Assembly (NCBI GenBank): GCA_902362725.1
Contig: CABIXM010000031.1
Location: forward strand, 1 to 32,636
DNA: 32,636 nucleotides
Direction of reading: 5' to 3'
From: Clostridiaceae bacterium
GTDB lineage: Bacteria > Bacillota > Clostridia > Lachnospirales > Lachnospiraceae
Part shown: one piece after another, positions 31,970 to 32,636 of the stretch
Layout of the letters: each line of letters begins with the position of its first letter
How positions within the stretch are numbered: the first letter of the stretch is position 1
Made by a program: the position numbers and the translations under genes
Notes under the pieces: model-generated
Database searches by the model: none
Told to the model about the DNA's origin: nothing
The model's input: the letters and a program-made list of their open reading frames with translations, nothing else

Positions 31970-32247
31970 TAGCAATAGCTCCCGAGAATCTCTTCCAGGG
32001 CTGCCTGGCTGCTGGTGTGGCAGCGAACGACTTCAATGTTGTTCCTCTTGGCTTCTTCCAGGGCACATTTGACCATCTTGTGGGATACGGTGTTCGTGAA
32101 CAGTACGAACAGATCCGGTCTGCCGACCTGCTTTTTCAAGTCGCCTGTCATCTGGGTAAATACCTTTGCCTTACATTTATGTGCCTTGCAGATGTCATGG
32201 TACTGGCGCACCATCCGGTCGTGTCCTCCGATTATCACTATACTCAT
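31969..32247 (-). CDS. DUF2325 domain protein
   Basis: 92 residues, made almost entirely of the DUF2325 fold: IVIIGGHDRM at the start, KVFTQMTGDLKKQVG, then DLFVLFTNTVSHKMVKCA and a final VVRCHTSSQAALEEIL. The GGHDRM and NTVSH strings are characteristic. The role is unknown; it heads an iron-linked operon. Of two close ATGs, the second (32247) is better spaced from GAGAGGG (seven bases) than the first (32253). Confidence 0.85.
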   Translation of the reverse strand: MSIVIIGGHDRMVRQYHDICKAHKCKAKVFTQMTGDLKKQVGRPDLFVLFTNTVSHKMVKCALEEAKRNNIEVVRCHTSSQAALEEILGSYC

Positions 32248-32292
32248 ACGCATGCCCTCTCTTTCCTGCTGTAAATGTCCTGACGCGTGTTA

Positions 32293-32308
32293 GTTAGCTC
32301 TAGCTAAC
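32293..32308 (-). promoter_or_regulatory. GTTAG-N6-CTAAC palindrome in the DUF2325 leader
   Basis: Perfect 7-2-7 palindrome GTTAGCT-NN-AGCTAAC, about 45 bases upstream of the DUF2325 start. The outer GTTAG-N6-CTAAC is identical in spacing to the box at 32410-32425. Confidence 0.6.
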
Positions 32309-32317
32309 CGCTTGTCT

Positions 32318-32344
32318 TTTAAAAAGAATCCATTTTCAGGATTC
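32318..32344 (-). terminator. Small terminator-like hairpin in the DUF2325 leader
   Basis: GAATCC (32339-32344 read on minus) pairs with GGATTC (32326-32331) across a 7-base loop and is followed by TTTTTAAAA. It lies between the promoter and the first gene, so it could attenuate the operon. Confidence 0.5.
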
Positions 32345-32409
32345 CCGTATGTTGGTTTTGTTATGTACTCAAAACGGCTTCTGTCTATCCGCTTTGAATG
32401 GTTTTTTGG

Positions 32410-32490
32410 GTTAGTTCTTCCTAACTCATGTGTTTATCCTATCATACTTATAGGGATAGCGCAAGGGGATTCGTTGATATTAATTCTCAA
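32410..32490 (-). promoter_or_regulatory. Promoter of the DUF2325-DUF3793-flavodoxin operon with operators
   Basis: -35 TTGCGC (32459-32464), spacer 17, -10 TAGGAT (32436-32441). GTTAG-N6-CTAAC (32410-32425) lies just past the predicted start. A Fur-like TTGATATTAATTCTCAA-type palindrome (32474-32490, read on the plus strand) lies ten bases upstream of the -35. Apart from this promoter, the leader and the two hairpins at the edge, the gap 32248-32636 shows no gene. Confidence 0.6.
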
Positions 32491-32557
32491 TAAGGTATCA
32501 TTTACGTACTTTTATTGAATAAATCGTACCAACAACGAGCAGAATAGAATTCTAAAA

Positions 32558-32620
32558 AATAGGCTTCGCCTATTCAACTCCCCTGCCCCTCATTCTTGAG
32601 GGGTGGGGGTTTCTTTTTCT
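32558..32620 (+). terminator. Two strong hairpins and T tract at the right edge, plus strand
   Basis: AATAGGC-TTC-GCCTATT (32558-32574) is followed by CCCCTCA-TTCT-TGAGGGG (32586-32603), extended by outer CCCC/GGGG (32580-32583 with 32606-32609), then TTTCTTTTTCTT. In the plus direction this is a textbook terminator, but no plus-strand gene ends here. It could be the end of a non-coding RNA or of an IS200/IS605- or IS607-type element lying mainly outside the window. Confidence 0.55.
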
Positions 32621-32636
32621 TGCTTTTTCCTGCATA

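Noticed and set aside
32312..32518. 68-codon plus-strand ORF
   Set aside because: No ribosome site, no recognisable protein features, and it overlaps the promoter, operators and leader of the minus-strand operon.

Overview
The window looks like chromosome from a Gram-positive anaerobe of the Clostridia, probably Lachnospiraceae. The evidence is strong AGGAGG-type ribosome sites, lipoprotein-type binding proteins with short N-terminal signals, mgtE and metNIQ of Firmicute type, and a DUF2325/DUF3793/flavodoxin iron-starvation cluster next to a FeoB-associated Cys-rich peptide. The assignment rests on gene content and style, not on a marker gene. Nearly everything is on the minus strand, so operons read from high to low coordinates. 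The main exception is one PLP-enzyme gene at 19761-20930.

Layout: 1-524 is the 5' part of an IS607-type serine recombinase that runs off the window. 613-2997 holds trpS and mgtE. 3275-6016 is a methionine importer operon (metQ-metN-metI) with a consensus promoter and a palindromic operator. 6121-28157 is one large accessory block. It has three complete peptide/nickel-type (PepT family) ABC importers, called here cassettes A (7748-12773), B (13912-18839) and C (20893-25883). It also has three paralogous class I SAM methyltransferases, a LysR regulator, a DJ-1/PfpI-fold protein, a threonine-synthase-like PLP enzyme and a MATE exporter. 28196-29407 is a D,D-carboxypeptidase, and 29569-30135 an unrecognised membrane protein. 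30271-32490 is an iron-related region: Cys-rich FeoB-associated peptide, mini-Fur, flavodoxin, DUF3793, DUF2325. The right edge holds two strong hairpins on the plus strand with no visible gene.

Most interesting observation: five transcription units in the accessory block begin at promoters sharing one element, CCCC-N7-GCTTG(T/C). The TTG of this element is the start of the -35 hexamer, and a good -10 follows 17 or 18 bases later. The five units are the methyltransferase pair, cassette A, DJ-1 plus cassette B, the PLP enzyme, and MATE plus methyltransferase plus cassette C. The fixed spacing, correct strand and position at every unit head suggest one regulon with one dedicated regulator. On the minus strand three of the five are followed by a terminator-like hairpin before the first gene, and in the fourth the terminator and promoter share the same bases. 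Together these suggest a coordinated system that imports, modifies and exports related small molecules (metal chelates, peptides or opine-like compounds). The substrate cannot be read from the sequence.

In the iron region, three GTTAG-N6-CTAAC boxes (one imperfect) and two Fur-like palindromes lie in front of the two operons. This suggests control by metal-dependent repressors of two kinds.
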